Positions 31,488 through 42,474 of a stretch of 64,000 bases of DNA are shown here, in pieces (the stretch's first letter is position 1; each line of letters opens with the position of its first letter). Both the position numbers and the translations under genes were made by a program. Source of the DNA: Rubrivivax sp. (GTDB lineage Bacteria; Pseudomonadota; Gammaproteobacteria; Burkholderiales; Burkholderiaceae_C). The stretch spans positions 5,205 through 69,204 of the forward strand of contig JALHMT010000004.1 in assembly GCA_022843905.1 (NCBI GenBank), given 5' to 3'. Below the pieces are notes generated by a model that was given only the letters and a program-made list of their open reading frames with translations, was not told the DNA's origin and did no database searches.

Positions 31488-32534
31488 TCAGCTGAACAGG
31501 CGCCTTGCCGCGGGCGAACCCGCCGCCAGATCCAGCGCCTCGAGCTGCTCGTAGAGCTTGCCCAGTTCCTGGCCGATGGCGGCGAAGGCGTGCAGCAGGA
31601 TGGGTGAGCCCTGATCGTCGACCAGCGTGGCGTCCATGTCGTCGGCGAGGTTGCGGGCGGCGTCGTGCCACAAGGGAAAGGGCTCGCTGCGTGCTTCGGT
31701 CTGCGGCACGTCCAGCACCAGGGTGCATTCGCGCACCGGCGCACGCTGCGGGTCTTCGGCCAGCGCGGCCTGGGCGTCGAAGGACAGGGTCAGCACCGGT
31801 GGCGCACCTTCGTCCGCCGCCGGCAGCACCAGGCGGCCCGGCAGCGCCCCGGGCACGAAGCCGTGGCGTGCGGCACATTGCTGGATGTAGCCGACCGACC
31901 AGGCCACCGAGCTGGAACGCAGGGTCACCGTGAGCTGGGCGTCCAGCGGACCGGCCAGGCCATCGAGCTCGCGCGCGCGGCCCACCACCTCCAGCATGTC
32001 GGGGAAGTCGGGCAGCGCCCCCACGCTGTCGGCAAAGGCCTGCACCTTCTGCACGAACTCGGAGTACTCGATCTCGTTCAGCGCCCCGCTGCGGCTGGCC
32101 AGCTGCACGCCGGCCTGCAGTTCGCCGTAGCGGTGCCCGGGCAAGGGGGCCGACCACTCGCCGGAATCGGCATCGAGCCCCTCGATCAGCAGCGCCTTGC
32201 TGCCGGCGCGCCTGGAGGGCGGCAGATGAGCCAGCACCATCTCGCCCGTGATGGGTTGTTCCAGCGACATCGGCGCAATGGCGTCGATCAGGGCGTCGAT
32301 GCGAGGGAGCTTGCGCAGGGGCCTGAGCTCCGCCTGCGGCGGCGCGGCCACCTCGCCCGCGTCGCCCTCGTCGCCCGCCAAAGAAGGTTCGACGCGATCG
32401 CCACGTTCGCCACTGGCGGACGGAGCCAGATCGGCGCGGCGCGGCACGGCCTTGCGCGTGGTCCACCAGCCCTGCAAGAGCACGGCCAGCAGCACCACGC
32501 CGCCGAGAATCGCCAGTGCCCAGGTCAAGGTCAT
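31488..32534 (-). CDS. zipA: cell division protein ZipA homologue
   Basis: 348 aa. N-terminal single membrane anchor (about 3-22, LTWALAILGGVVLLAVLLQ), a charged, Pro/Ala-rich linker, and a C-terminal ZipA FtsZ-binding-like domain (about 215-335; EPFPLWHDAARNLADDMDA and ILLHAFAAIGQELGKLYEQL). The sequence is diverged from E. coli ZipA, so the call leans on architecture and position between smc and ligA. It would tether FtsZ to the inner membrane. ATG 32534. Confidence 0.85.
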   Translation of the reverse strand: MTLTWALAILGGVVLLAVLLQGWWTTRKAVPRRADLAPSASGERGDRVEPSLAGDEGDAGEVAAPPQAELRPLRKLPRIDALIDAIAPMSLEQPITGEMVLAHLPPSRRAGSKALLIEGLDADSGEWSAPLPGHRYGELQAGVQLASRSGALNEIEYSEFVQKVQAFADSVGALPDFPDMLEVVGRARELDGLAGPLDAQLTVTLRSSSVAWSVGYIQQCAARHGFVPGALPGRLVLPAADEGAPPVLTLSFDAQAALAEDPQRAPVRECTLVLDVPQTEARSEPFPLWHDAARNLADDMDATLVDDQGSPILLHAFAAIGQELGKLYEQLEALDLAAGSPAARRLFS

Positions 32535-32547
32535 GCAGGCGCCCGCC

Positions 32548-35500
32548 TCAGACGGCTTCGGCCAGGCTGACGGCCGCTTCCATGTCCACCGCCACGATGC
32601 GCGAGACACCTTGTTCCTGCATCGTCACGCCGATGAGCTGTTCGGCCATCTCCATCGCGATCTTGTTGTGGCTGATGAAGAGGAATTGTGTACCGGCGCT
32701 CATTTCCCGCACCAGCTTGCTGTAGCGCTCGGTGTTGGCGTCGTCCAGCGGCGCGTCGACCTCGTCCAGCAGGCAGAAGGGCGCCGGGTTGAGCTGGAAG
32801 ATCGCGAACACCAGGGCGATGGCGGTCAGCGCCTTCTCGCCGCCCGACAACAGGTGGATGGTGCTGTTCTTCTTGCCCGGCGGCTGGGCCATGACCTGCA
32901 CGCCGGCGTCCAGGATCTCGTCGCCCGTCATCACCAGCCTGGCGTTGCCGCCTCCGAACAGGCTGGGGAACATGCGGCCGAAGTGCAGGTTGACCTCGTT
33001 GAAGGTCTTGGCCAGCAGGTCGCGCGTCTCCAGATCGATCTTGTGGATGGCGTCTTCCAGGGTGCCGATGGCTTCGGTCAGGTCGGCGTACTGCGCATCG
33101 AGGAAGGTCTTGCGCTCGCTGCTCGCGGTCAGCTCGTCGAGTGCTGCCAGGTTCACCGCGCCGAGCGCGGTGATCTCGCGCTGGATGCGGTCGATCTCGG
33201 TCTGCAGGCCCCACAGCTTGACGCTGCCTTCGTCGATCGAGCGGCCGAGCGCTTCGAGGTCGGCGCCTGCCGCGGTGAGCTGCTCCATGAACTGCGCCCC
33301 GCCCAGCTGCGCGGCCTGCAGTTCCAGCTGCAGCTTCGTGATGTTCTCGCGCAGCGGCTCCAGGCTGCGCTCGAACCCCATGCGCTGCTCTTCCTGCGTG
33401 CGCAGCTTGGCGCTGAGGTCGTCGTATTCGCTGCGCGACGCGGCCAGCACCTGCTCACGCTCCAGCCGCAGTGCCAGAGCGGTCTGCAGGCCGGCCTGCG
33501 CCGCGGCGTCGTTCAGCGTGCCGAGCTCCATCTCGAGCTGCTGTCCGGTCTGCATGTTGGCCTGCACCTGCGCCGCGGCGGTCTCGATGCTGCGCTGCAG
33601 TTCGTCGCGACGAGCCCCCAGTGAACGCGCCTGGAAGCGCGCTTCCTGCGCCTGGCGCTCCAGCGCGCGCTGCTGCTCCCGGGCATCGCTCAGCGCACGT
33701 TCTGCCGCCATCACGGCATCCTCGAGTTCGGCTTGCCTTTCCTGCGCGGTACCCAGCGCGATGTCGAGTTCCTCGAACCGTGCCTCGCCCAGGGCGCGCC
33801 GCTCCTCCAGGCCCTCCAGCTGCGCGTCGATCTCGCCCAGCTCGTCGCCGAGTTGATCGCGCCGCGCAGTGGCGGCCTCGGCCTGTTGCGTCAATCGCAG
33901 AAGCTCCACCTGGAGCTGATGAGCACGCTGCTGCGTCTCGCTCGCTTCACGACGCGCCACCATCAGGCGCTGCGCGGCTTCGGTGTAGGCCGCCTCCAGG
34001 CGCACCGAGGTGCTGCGCGCCTCGTCGGCCATCAGCGCCTGCGCACGCTGCTGGCGGTCGAGGTTCTCGATCTCCTGCGCGCGCGCCAGCATGCCGGCCT
34101 GTTCGCTGTCGGGGGCGTAGAAGCTCACCGCGTACTGCGACACGGCATGGCCTTCGCGCGTCATGATGACTTCGCCGTGGGTCAGTCGCGCGCGTGCGGC
34201 CAGCGCTTCGTCCAGGCTCTGTGCGGTGTAGACGCCTTCGAGCCAGTCGCCCAGCAGCGCCTTGAGACCGGCGTCGGACAGGCGCAGCAGGTCGGCCAGG
34301 CGCGGCAGAGTCTGGTGCGTCTGCGGCACCGCGGCCTGCGGCAGGGAGTAGAAGGCGAACTTCGCGGGCGGGGCATCGGCGGCAAAGGCGCGCACGGTGT
34401 CCAGGCGGCCGACCGAGACCGCGTTCAGCCGCTCGCGCAGCGCGGCTTCCAGCGCCGTTTCCCAGCCGGTCTCGATGTGCACCTGCGTCCACAGCCCCTG
34501 CAGTCCTTCGAGGCCGTGCTTCTGCAGCCAGGGCTTGAGCTTGCCTTCGGTCTGCACTTTTTCCTGGAGCGCGCGCAGGGCCTCCAGTCGAGCGCCGATT
34601 TCGCCCAGCCGGCGTGACTCGCGGTTCACGGATTCCTGGGCTTCGCGGCGCTGCTCATCCAGCGCGGGCACCTGCTCGCCCACATCGTGCAGGCGTGCGT
34701 CGGCGATCTCCTGCGCTTCCTGGCTGGCGGCAGCCTGCTGCTGAAGCGAGGTCAGTCGCGCCATGTCGGGCGCCTGCAGCGTCTGCCGTTCGCCGGCCAG
34801 GCGTTCGCGGCGCGTCTTGAGCTGCCGTGACTGCTCTTCGACGTTGCGGCTGTCGGCGGCCAGCACCTGGATCTGCTGCTGCACCTGGGCCACTTCGGCG
34901 CGCTGCGCATTGCCCTGGCCTTGTGCCGCGCGCACGGCGTCTTCGAACGCCGGCAACTGCCCGCCCTGCTCCTCGGCCTGCGCCGACAGCGTCTCGGCTT
35001 CTTCGTCGGCGGCCACGATCTGCTCGGCGATCTCTCCCAGTTCAAGCTTGGCGGCCTCCTCGCGCTCGGCCCACTGGGCGTTCTGCGCCTTCAGGTCCTG
35101 CAGGCGCGATTCGGCGCGCTGGCGGCCTTCGACGACGTAGCGGATGCGCTCTTCCAGGCGGCTGACTTCCAGGGCCGCTTCGGCCAGGGAGCCCTGCTTC
35201 AGGTGCAGCGCATCGCTGGCGGCGTAGTGCGCCTGGCGCACGGTTTCCAGCTCGGCCTCGATGTGGCGCAGCTCGGCCAGGCGTGATTCCAAGGCGGTGG
35301 CGGCTTCGGCAGCCGCAGCTTTCACGCGCGCTTCCTCACCGGCAGCGTCGCGGTGCTTCAGGAACCACAGCTGGTGCAGCTTCAGCGTGCCCTGTTCCTG
35401 CAGCTGGCGGTACAGCGTCGCCACCTCGGCCTGCTTGCCCAGCTTCTCGAGGTTGGCGTTCAGCTCGCGCAGGATGTCGTCGACGCGGGTGAGGTTCTCG

Positions 35501-36063
35501 CGCGTGTCCTTCAGCCGGTTCTCGGTCTCGCGCCGGCGCTCCTTGTACTTGCTGACCCCGGCGGCTTCTTCCAGGAACAGGCGAAGCTCTTCGGGACGCG
35601 ACTCGATGATGCGGCTGATGGTGCCCTGGCCGATGATGGCGTAGGCCCGCGGCCCCAGGCCCGTGCCCAGGAACACGTCCTGCACGTCGCGGCGACGCAC
35701 CGGCTGGTTGTTGATGTAGTAGCTGCTGCTGCCGTCGCGCGTGAGCACGCGCTTGACGGCGATCTCGGCGTACTGGTTCCAGGGGCCGCCCGCGCGGGCC
35801 GAGGCATTGTCGAAGACCAGCTCCACGCTGGCGCGGCTGGCCGGCTTGCGCTGGCCCGAGCCGTTGAAGATCACGTCCTGCATGGACTCGCCGCGCAGTT
35901 CGCTGGCCTTGCTCTCGCCAAGCACCCAGCGCACGGCGTCCATGATGTTGGACTTGCCACAGCCGTTGGGTCCGACCACGCCCACACGCTGCCCAGGCAG
36001 CTGGAAGGTGGTGGGCTCGGCGAAGGACTTGAAGCCCGAGAGTTTGATCTGGTTCAGGCGCAT
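32548..36063 (-). CDS. smc: chromosome segregation ATPase SMC
   Basis: 1171-aa SMC. N-terminal Walker A GPNGCGKSN (about 32-40), two long coiled coils rich in Glu/Gln/Arg/Ala flanking a hinge (about 515-640), and a C-terminal head with signature LLSGGEKALTAIALVFAIF and Walker B PFCLLDEVDAPLDDAN. ATG at 36063 begins MRLNQIKLSGFKSF. Larger frames upstream are not conserved. No scpA or scpB in the window. Divergent from queF. Confidence 0.96.
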   Translation of the reverse strand: MRLNQIKLSGFKSFAEPTTFQLPGQRVGVVGPNGCGKSNIMDAVRWVLGESKASELRGESMQDVIFNGSGQRKPASRASVELVFDNASARAGGPWNQYAEIAVKRVLTRDGSSSYYINNQPVRRRDVQDVFLGTGLGPRAYAIIGQGTISRIIESRPEELRLFLEEAAGVSKYKERRRETENRLKDTRENLTRVDDILRELNANLEKLGKQAEVATLYRQLQEQGTLKLHQLWFLKHRDAAGEEARVKAAAAEAATALESRLAELRHIEAELETVRQAHYAASDALHLKQGSLAEAALEVSRLEERIRYVVEGRQRAESRLQDLKAQNAQWAEREEAAKLELGEIAEQIVAADEEAETLSAQAEEQGGQLPAFEDAVRAAQGQGNAQRAEVAQVQQQIQVLAADSRNVEEQSRQLKTRRERLAGERQTLQAPDMARLTSLQQQAAASQEAQEIADARLHDVGEQVPALDEQRREAQESVNRESRRLGEIGARLEALRALQEKVQTEGKLKPWLQKHGLEGLQGLWTQVHIETGWETALEAALRERLNAVSVGRLDTVRAFAADAPPAKFAFYSLPQAAVPQTHQTLPRLADLLRLSDAGLKALLGDWLEGVYTAQSLDEALAARARLTHGEVIMTREGHAVSQYAVSFYAPDSEQAGMLARAQEIENLDRQQRAQALMADEARSTSVRLEAAYTEAAQRLMVARREASETQQRAHQLQVELLRLTQQAEAATARRDQLGDELGEIDAQLEGLEERRALGEARFEELDIALGTAQERQAELEDAVMAAERALSDAREQQRALERQAQEARFQARSLGARRDELQRSIETAAAQVQANMQTGQQLEMELGTLNDAAAQAGLQTALALRLEREQVLAASRSEYDDLSAKLRTQEEQRMGFERSLEPLRENITKLQLELQAAQLGGAQFMEQLTAAGADLEALGRSIDEGSVKLWGLQTEIDRIQREITALGAVNLAALDELTASSERKTFLDAQYADLTEAIGTLEDAIHKIDLETRDLLAKTFNEVNLHFGRMFPSLFGGGNARLVMTGDEILDAGVQVMAQPPGKKNSTIHLLSGGEKALTAIALVFAIFQLNPAPFCLLDEVDAPLDDANTERYSKLVREMSAGTQFLFISHNKIAMEMAEQLIGVTMQEQGVSRIVAVDMEAAVSLAEAV

Positions 36064-36200
36064 GCGTCGTGCAGGGCCGCCACAAGCATCGTGGCAATGC
36101 ACCCAAGTGCTTGATTTAAATGAAAAAACGCGCTGGCGGACCGGAGCGCGCGAGGGGGCGGATGATAGCATCGCGACCCCTCTCCAGACCCCAGCTTCCC

Positions 36201-36656
36201 ATGGCCCGCAAGTCCCCTGCCCCCATCCCCCGTCAGCGCCAGGCGCCTGCCGTCCCGCCGAGCGCACCGAGCAAGGAGCTCCAGGCCTTCCCGAACCCGG
36301 CGCCCGAGCGCGACTACGTGATCCGTTTCGACGTGCCCGAGTTCACCTGCCTGTGCCCGCTGACGGGCCAGCCCGACTTCGCCCACTTCACCGTCGAGAT
36401 CGTGGCCGACCGCCTTTGCGTCGAGACCAAGAGCCTGAAACAGTACTTCTGGAGCTTCCGCAACGAAGGAGCCTTTCACGAAAAGGTCACCAACACCATC
36501 GTCAGCGATCTGGTGAAGGCGATCGACCCGCGCTTCATCCGCATCCACGCCGACTGGTTCGTGCGCGGCGGCATCCGCACCTATGTCACCGTGGAACACC
36601 GCAAGAAGGGCTGGAAGCCGGCGCCGCGCGTGGAACTCGGAGGCCTGTCGTCCTGA
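36201..36656 (+). CDS. queF: NADPH-dependent 7-cyano-7-deazaguanine reductase QueF
   Basis: Reduces preQ0 to preQ1 in queuosine synthesis. 151 aa, the short YkvM-type. The catalytic Cys is in FTCLCPLTGQPDFA (Cys near 52, Asp near 59), followed by the NADPH-binding segment ETKSLKQYFWSFRNEGAFHE. ATG at 36201 was chosen since upstream sequence is not conserved; a short AT-rich stretch (36110-36128) lies in the divergent smc/queF region. The stop overlaps the start of the SET gene by one base (TGATG). Confidence 0.95.
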   Translation: MARKSPAPIPRQRQAPAVPPSAPSKELQAFPNPAPERDYVIRFDVPEFTCLCPLTGQPDFAHFTVEIVADRLCVETKSLKQYFWSFRNEGAFHEKVTNTIVSDLVKAIDPRFIRIHADWFVRGGIRTYVTVEHRKKGWKPAPRVELGGLSS

Positions 36657-37090
36657 TGACGGACAACGCCCTGCCCCCTCGCCCGGCCTACCAGAAGTTC
36701 GCCGTGGTCGTGAAGCCCAGCCATATCGACGGCCAGGGCGCCTTCGCTGCCGAGGCCGTTGCGGCGCGGCTGAAGATCGGCGAGATCCGCGGGGAGTCGG
36801 TGTCGGTGTCGGAGGCGCGCATCCGCGCCACGCGACAGGAGCGCATCATGATCGTCGAGGTTTCCAAGCGCAAGGCCATCGACTTCAGCCAATCGGCCGA
36901 CCCGATGCGCTACACCAACCACAGCTGCAAGCCCAACGCCCGGCTGTGCATCCGCCAGGGCCGCGTGGAGTTCTATGCGCTGCGCGACATCGCCCCCGGC
37001 GAAGAGATCACCGTCGATTACGGCGAGACGCACCACGAGGGACAGTTGAAGTGCCGCTGCGGGGCGCCGGGGTGCGTCGGCTGGCTGTAG
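36656..37090 (+). CDS. SET-domain protein
   Basis: 144 aa. The SET core is visible: GQGAFAAEAVAARLKIGEI near the N-terminus, the SAM/active-site NHSCKPNARL (about 95-104), GEEITVDYGE (about 119-128), and a post-SET zinc site with CRCGAPGCVGW at the C-terminus. It is a stand-alone bacterial SET protein. The substrate is unknown. Start ATG overlaps the queF stop (TGATG), so translation is coupled to queF. Composition matches its neighbours. Confidence 0.9.
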   Translation: MTDNALPPRPAYQKFAVVVKPSHIDGQGAFAAEAVAARLKIGEIRGESVSVSEARIRATRQERIMIVEVSKRKAIDFSQSADPMRYTNHSCKPNARLCIRQGRVEFYALRDIAPGEEITVDYGETHHEGQLKCRCGAPGCVGWL

Positions 37091-37150
37091 CCGGACCCGG
37101 GCGGCGGGCCCGCGAGACGAGGCTCGCAAAGCCTTCGCGATAATCGATCG

Positions 37151-38340
37151 ATGAATCCGCTGCTCGGCAAACTCCACCCTTACCCCTTCGAGCGACTGCG
37201 CGAGCTGTCGGCCGGCATCCAGCCGCCAGCGCATCTGCGGCACATCAACCTGGGCATCGGCGAGCCCAAGCACGCCACGCCCGACCTGGTGCTGCGGGAA
37301 CTGCAGGCCTCGTTCGGCGCGCTGTCGTCCTACCCGGCCACGGCCGGCGAGCCGGCGCTGCGCGAGGCCATCGCTGGCTGGGTGCAGCGTCGCTACGGCG
37401 TGAGCATCGACCCCTTGAAGCAGGTGCTGCCGGTGAACGGCACGCGCGAAGCCTTGTTCGCCTTTGCGCAGACGGTGGTCGACCCCACGCGCCCGGGCGC
37501 CACGGTGATGTGCCCGAATCCCTTCTATCAGATCTACGAAGGCGCGGCCCTGCTGGCCGGGGCCGAGCCGTACTACGTGCCGTCGAACCCGGCGCGCAAC
37601 TTCGCGGTCGACTGGGACAGCGTGCCCGAGGACGTCTGGGCGCGCACGCAGCTGCTCTACGCCTGTTCGCCGGGCAACCCCACGGGTGCCGTGATGCCAC
37701 TGTCGGAGTGGGAGACGCTGTTCGAGCGGGCCGATCGCCACGGTTTCGTCATCGCCAGCGACGAGTGTTATTCCGAGATCTATTTCCGCGACGAACCGCC
37801 GCTGGGCGCGCTGCAGGCGGCCCTTGCGCTGGGGCGCGGCGACTTCCGCAACCTGGTGGTGTTCACCTCCTTGTCCAAGCGCAGCAACGTGCCCGGGCTG
37901 CGCTCGGGCTTCGTGGCCGGCGATGCCCGCTACATCGCGCCCTACCTGCTCTACCGCACCTACCATGGCAGCGCGATGAGCGGCATGGTTCAGCGCGCCA
38001 GCGCCGCGGCCTGGAACGACGAAGCTCACGTGGTGGCCAACCGCGAGATGTACCGCCGCAAGTTCGCGCAGGTCACTCCGCTGCTCGAACGCGTGCTCGA
38101 CGTGCGCCTGCCCGACGCGGCCTTCTACCTCTGGGCCGGCGTGCCCGGCGGCGACGACCTGCGCTTCGCGCTCGACCTGCTCGCTCAATACAATGTGACG
38201 GTTCTGCCCGGCAGCCTGCTGGCGCGCCCGGCGCACGGTCACAACCCCGGCGCGGGCCGCATCCGCCTGGCACTGGTGGCGCCGGTCGAGGAATCCCTCG
38301 AGGCCGCGCAACGCATCGTTTCCTTCACTGAAAGCCTCTC

Positions 38341-38344
<4 letters not shown>
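37151..38344 (+). CDS. dapC: succinyldiaminopimelate transaminase
   Basis: PLP-dependent class I/II aminotransferase of 397 aa, probably acting on N-succinyl-L,L-2-amino-6-oxopimelate in the succinylase route to meso-DAP and lysine. Conserved features: NGTREALF, the [12 protein letters not shown] segment, [11 protein letters not shown], the PLP-lysine region [15 protein letters not shown] (Lys near 243), and RIRLALVAP. Specific assignment rests on its overlap with dapD and place in the dap cluster. ATG 37151. Confidence 0.92.
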
Positions 38345-39159
<815 letters not shown>

Positions 39160-39210
39160 GTGCCAAAGCTGCGATAAGACGGCCCGGGCGCGACACAGGG
39201 AGGACGCACG

Positions 39211-40404
39211 ATGAGCGGAAACATGGAGCGGGTGCTCCGGCTGATGGCCGAGAAGAACGCGTCGGACGTCTACATGTCGGCCAACACGCCGATCCTGATC
39301 AAGATCCACGGTCAGATCCTGCAACTGTCGGATCAGGTGGTGTCGCCGTCGCAGATCAAGCAGCTGCTCGGCGAACTGCTGGCGCCGCAGCAGATGGAGG
39401 AGCTGGAGGACAGCGGCGAGCTCAACGTCGGCCTCTCGATCGGCGGCGTGGGCAGCTTCCGCATCTCGGGCTTCCGCCAGCGCGGCTCGATCGCGGCTGT
39501 GATCCGCTGCATCCCCAAGGACATCCCGGCGCTCGACACGCTGGGCGTGCCCACGCTGCTGTCCAGCCTGGTGGTGGAGCCGCGCGGGCTGATCCTGATG
39601 GTGGGCGCCACAGGCACCGGCAAGTCGACCACGCTGGCCTCGATGCTGGAATGGCGCAACCAGCAGCTCACCGGCCACATCCTGACCATCGAGGAGCCGA
39701 TCGAGTTCCTGTTCGCCAACAAGCGCTCCATCGTCAACCAGCGCGAAGTGGGCCGCGACACCCAGTCGCTGCAGGTGGCGCTGAAGAACGCGCTGCGCCA
39801 GGCGCCCGACTGCATCCTGATCGGCGAGATCCGCGACCGCGAGACCATGACCTCGGCCATCTCCTACGCGCTGTCGGGCCACCTGGTGCTGGCCACCCTG
39901 CACGCCAACAACAGCTACCACGCGCTGGGGCGGATCCTGTCGTTCTACACGCCCGAGGCCCGGTCCACGCTGCTGGCCGACCTGTCGGCAGGGCTGCGGG
40001 CCATCATCTCGCAGCGCCTGCTGCGCGCCAACGCAGGCGGTCGCATCCCGGCCGTCGAGATCATGCTCAACACCAAGCTGGTGGCCGAGCTGGTCGAGAA
40101 GGGTGACCTCTCCGGCGTGAAGGAGGCGATGGAGAAGTCCATGGCCGAAGGCTCCCAGACCTTCGAGCAGGACATCGCCCGGCTCATCAACGAGGGCCTG
40201 GTGTCGCGGGACGAAGGCCTGGCCCAGGCCGATTCGCCCACCAACCTGCTGTGGCGCCTGCAGAACGATTCGGCGCCGATCTCGCGCGTGGCTCCCAGGC
40301 GCGAAGAGACCGACGCCGCCGTGTTCACCGACATCACGCTCGACGTGCGGCCCGAGGACGCCAGTGTGGCGCAGGCCACACCGCCCTGGGGTCGGTCGCA
40401 GTGA
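39211..40404 (+). CDS. PilT/PilU-family type IV pilus retraction ATPase (PilU-like)
   Basis: 397-aa cytosolic hexameric ATPase. Walker [12 protein letters not shown] (about 131-141), Walker B-like [13 protein letters not shown], His box [15 protein letters not shown], Asp box [11 protein letters not shown]. The C-terminal half ([17 protein letters not shown] and [12 protein letters not shown]) is closer to PilU than PilT. It lies between dapD (51 bp gap) and dapE (4-nt overlap), an arrangement I recall from other Burkholderiales. Its link to diaminopimelate synthesis is positional only. Confidence 0.88.
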   Translation: MSGNMERVLRLMAEKNASDVYMSANTPILIKIHGQILQLSDQVVSPSQIKQLLGELLAPQQMEELEDSGELNVGLSIGGVGSFRISGFRQRGSIAAVIRCIPKDIPALDTLGVPTLLSSLVVEPRGLILMVGATGTGKSTTLASMLEWRNQQLTGHILTIEEPIEFLFANKRSIVNQREVGRDTQSLQVALKNALRQAPDCILIGEIRDRETMTSAISYALSGHLVLATLHANNSYHALGRILSFYTPEARSTLLADLSAGLRAIISQRLLRANAGGRIPAVEIMLNTKLVAELVEKGDLSGVKEAMEKSMAEGSQTFEQDIARLINEGLVSRDEGLAQADSPTNLLWRLQNDSAPISRVAPRREETDAAVFTDITLDVRPEDASVAQATPPWGRSQ

Positions 40405-41546
40405 ATGAAGCGCTGCGCCTGACCGAGGCGCTGATCGCCAGGCGCTCGGTCACCCCCGACGACGGCGGTTGCCAGGCGCTGATCGCCGATCGCCTTGCAC
40501 CGCTCGGGTTCAGCTGCGAGCATCTGCCCTTCGGCCCGGCCGGGGCAGTGGTCAGCAACCTGTGGGCGCATCACCAGGGGCCGATCGACGGCCCGGTGGT
40601 GGTCTTGGCCGGTCACACCGACGTGGTACCCACGGGCCCGCTGCAGGACTGGACCAGCGACCCCTTCGTGCCCACGCACCGCGGCGGCCATCTCTACGGC
40701 CGCGGGGCGGCCGACATGAAGACCTCCATCGCCGCCATGGTCGTGGCTGCCGAGGAGTTCGTGGCCGCGTTTCCCCAGCACCCGGGCACCGTGGCGATGC
40801 TGTTCACCAGCGACGAAGAAGGGCCGGCGCTCGACGGCACGGTGCGCGTGGTGCAGGCGCTGCAGGCCCGGGGCCAGCGGCTGGACGCCTGCATCGTCGG
40901 TGAGCCGACCTCGGTGGCGCAGCTTGGCGACATGATCAAGAACGGCCGCCGCGGCACGCTCTCCGGCCGCCTGCGCGTGCGCGGTGTGCAGGGCCACATC
41001 GCCTACCCGCACCTGGCGCGCAATCCCATCCATCAACTGGCGCCGGCCCTGGCCGAGCTGGTGGCAGAACGCTGGGACGAAGGCAATCACTTCTTCCCAC
41101 CCACGAGCTGGCAGGTCAGCAACATCCACGCCGGCACCGGCGCGGGCAACGTCATCCCGGGCGAGGTGGTGGTCGACTTCAACTTCCGCTTCAGCACCGA
41201 GTCGACCCCCGAATCGCTGAAGCAGCGTGTGCAGGCCGTGCTCGACCGCCATGGCCTGGAGATCGAGCTGGCATGGACGCTGGGCGGTGAACCCTTTCTC
41301 ACCCGTCCCGGCAGCCTCAGCGACGCCCTGGTATCGGCAATCCAGGCCGAGTGCGGCGTGACGCCTGCACTGTCCACCACCGGCGGCACGTCGGACGGCC
41401 GCTTCATTGCCAAGGTCTGTCCACAGGTGATCGAGTTCGGCCCCATCAACGCGACCATCCACAAGATCGACGAGCGCGTCGACGCGGCCAGCGTCGAGAC
41501 GCTGAAGAACGTCTACCGGCGCACACTGGAAACGCTGCTCCGATGA
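40401..41546 (+). CDS. dapE: succinyl-diaminopimelate desuccinylase
   Basis: 381-aa dinuclear zinc M20 peptidase that yields L,L-DAP. Metal ligands: His in LAGHTDVVP (about 70-78), Asp in GRGAADMK (about 100-107), Glu pair in [13 protein letters not shown]-terminal [12 protein letters not shown] matches DapE. GTG start overlaps the PilU-like gene's stop (GTGA). The dimerisation domain [21 protein letters not shown] is complete. Confidence 0.96.
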   Translation: MNEALRLTEALIARRSVTPDDGGCQALIADRLAPLGFSCEHLPFGPAGAVVSNLWAHHQGPIDGPVVVLAGHTDVVPTGPLQDWTSDPFVPTHRGGHLYGRGAADMKTSIAAMVVAAEEFVAAFPQHPGTVAMLFTSDEEGPALDGTVRVVQALQARGQRLDACIVGEPTSVAQLGDMIKNGRRGTLSGRLRVRGVQGHIAYPHLARNPIHQLAPALAELVAERWDEGNHFFPPTSWQVSNIHAGTGAGNVIPGEVVVDFNFRFSTESTPESLKQRVQAVLDRHGLEIELAWTLGGEPFLTRPGSLSDALVSAIQAECGVTPALSTTGGTSDGRFIAKVCPQVIEFGPINATIHKIDERVDAASVETLKNVYRRTLETLLR

Positions 41547-42403
41547 AGCTCATCGAGCTGATCGAATCGATGGCAGCCCGCCTCTCCGAGGCGGGCGTTT
41601 CATTTGGGCAGGGCACGATCAATGCCTTCGACGAAGCGGCCTGGCTGGTGCTGTGGCGTCTGGGTCTTCCCCTGGACGGGCTGGACGATCTTGCAGGCGG
41701 CCCGGTGACCGACCTGCAGCGCCAAGGCGTCGAGGAGCTGATCGATCGACGCATCTCAACGCGCCAGCCTGCGGCCTACCTGACGGGCGAAGCCTGGTTG
41801 CAGGGTGTGCCCTTCCACGTCGACCCGCGCGTGATCGTGCCCCGATCGTTGATTGCCGAACCGCTGGCCCAAGGCGTCATCGATGCCTGGCTGTCCGCGG
41901 GCACGCGCCGCGTGCTAGACCTGTGCACCGGCAATGGCAGCCTGGCGGTGCTGGCGGCGATGGCCTGGCCCGATGTGCGAGTGGATGGCACCGACCTGTC
42001 GGCCGAGGCGCTGGCCGTGGCGCAGCGCAACGTCGAACGCCATGGCCTGGCCGACCGCATCAGGCTGCGCCAGGGCGACGGCCTGGCCGCGGCAGACGGG
42101 TGCTACGACCTCATCCTGTGCAACCCGCCCTACGTCAACCAGGACTCGATGGAGCAGCTGCCGGCGGAATTCAAAGCCGAGCCCGCCCTGGCGCTGGCCG
42201 GCGGCGTCGACGGCATGGACTTCGTGCGCGGCCTGATCGCCCAGGCCCCGGCCCACATGACAGACGACGCCGTGCTGGTGCTCGAGATCGGCCACGAGCG
42301 CGCGCATTTCGAAGCCGCCTTCCCCCGCCTGGAGACCGTCTGGCTGCCCACCAGCGCCGGCGATGACCAGGTTCTGCTGCTGACGCGACAATCGCTGCTT
42401 TAG
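41543..42403 (+). CDS. prmB: 50S ribosomal protein L3 N(5)-glutamine methyltransferase PrmB
   Basis: 286-aa SAM-dependent methyltransferase of the HemK/PrmC family. SAM motif [16 protein letters not shown] (about 125-140) and catalytic NPPYVNQD (Asn near 194). The PrmB subtype is favoured by [17 protein letters not shown] in the N-domain; PrmC also carries NPPY, so the L3 target is inferred. ATG overlaps the dapE stop (ATGA), so it is coupled to the dap cluster. Confidence 0.92.
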   Translation: MKLIELIESMAARLSEAGVSFGQGTINAFDEAAWLVLWRLGLPLDGLDDLAGGPVTDLQRQGVEELIDRRISTRQPAAYLTGEAWLQGVPFHVDPRVIVPRSLIAEPLAQGVIDAWLSAGTRRVLDLCTGNGSLAVLAAMAWPDVRVDGTDLSAEALAVAQRNVERHGLADRIRLRQGDGLAAADGCYDLILCNPPYVNQDSMEQLPAEFKAEPALALAGGVDGMDFVRGLIAQAPAHMTDDAVLVLEIGHERAHFEAAFPRLETVWLPTSAGDDQVLLLTRQSLL

Positions 42404-42474
42404 CGCCAGTTCGTTGCTCGACGATCCACCGGCACTCCTCTCTCCGATTCCGCCGCGCGCCCTGCGGCACCGAC

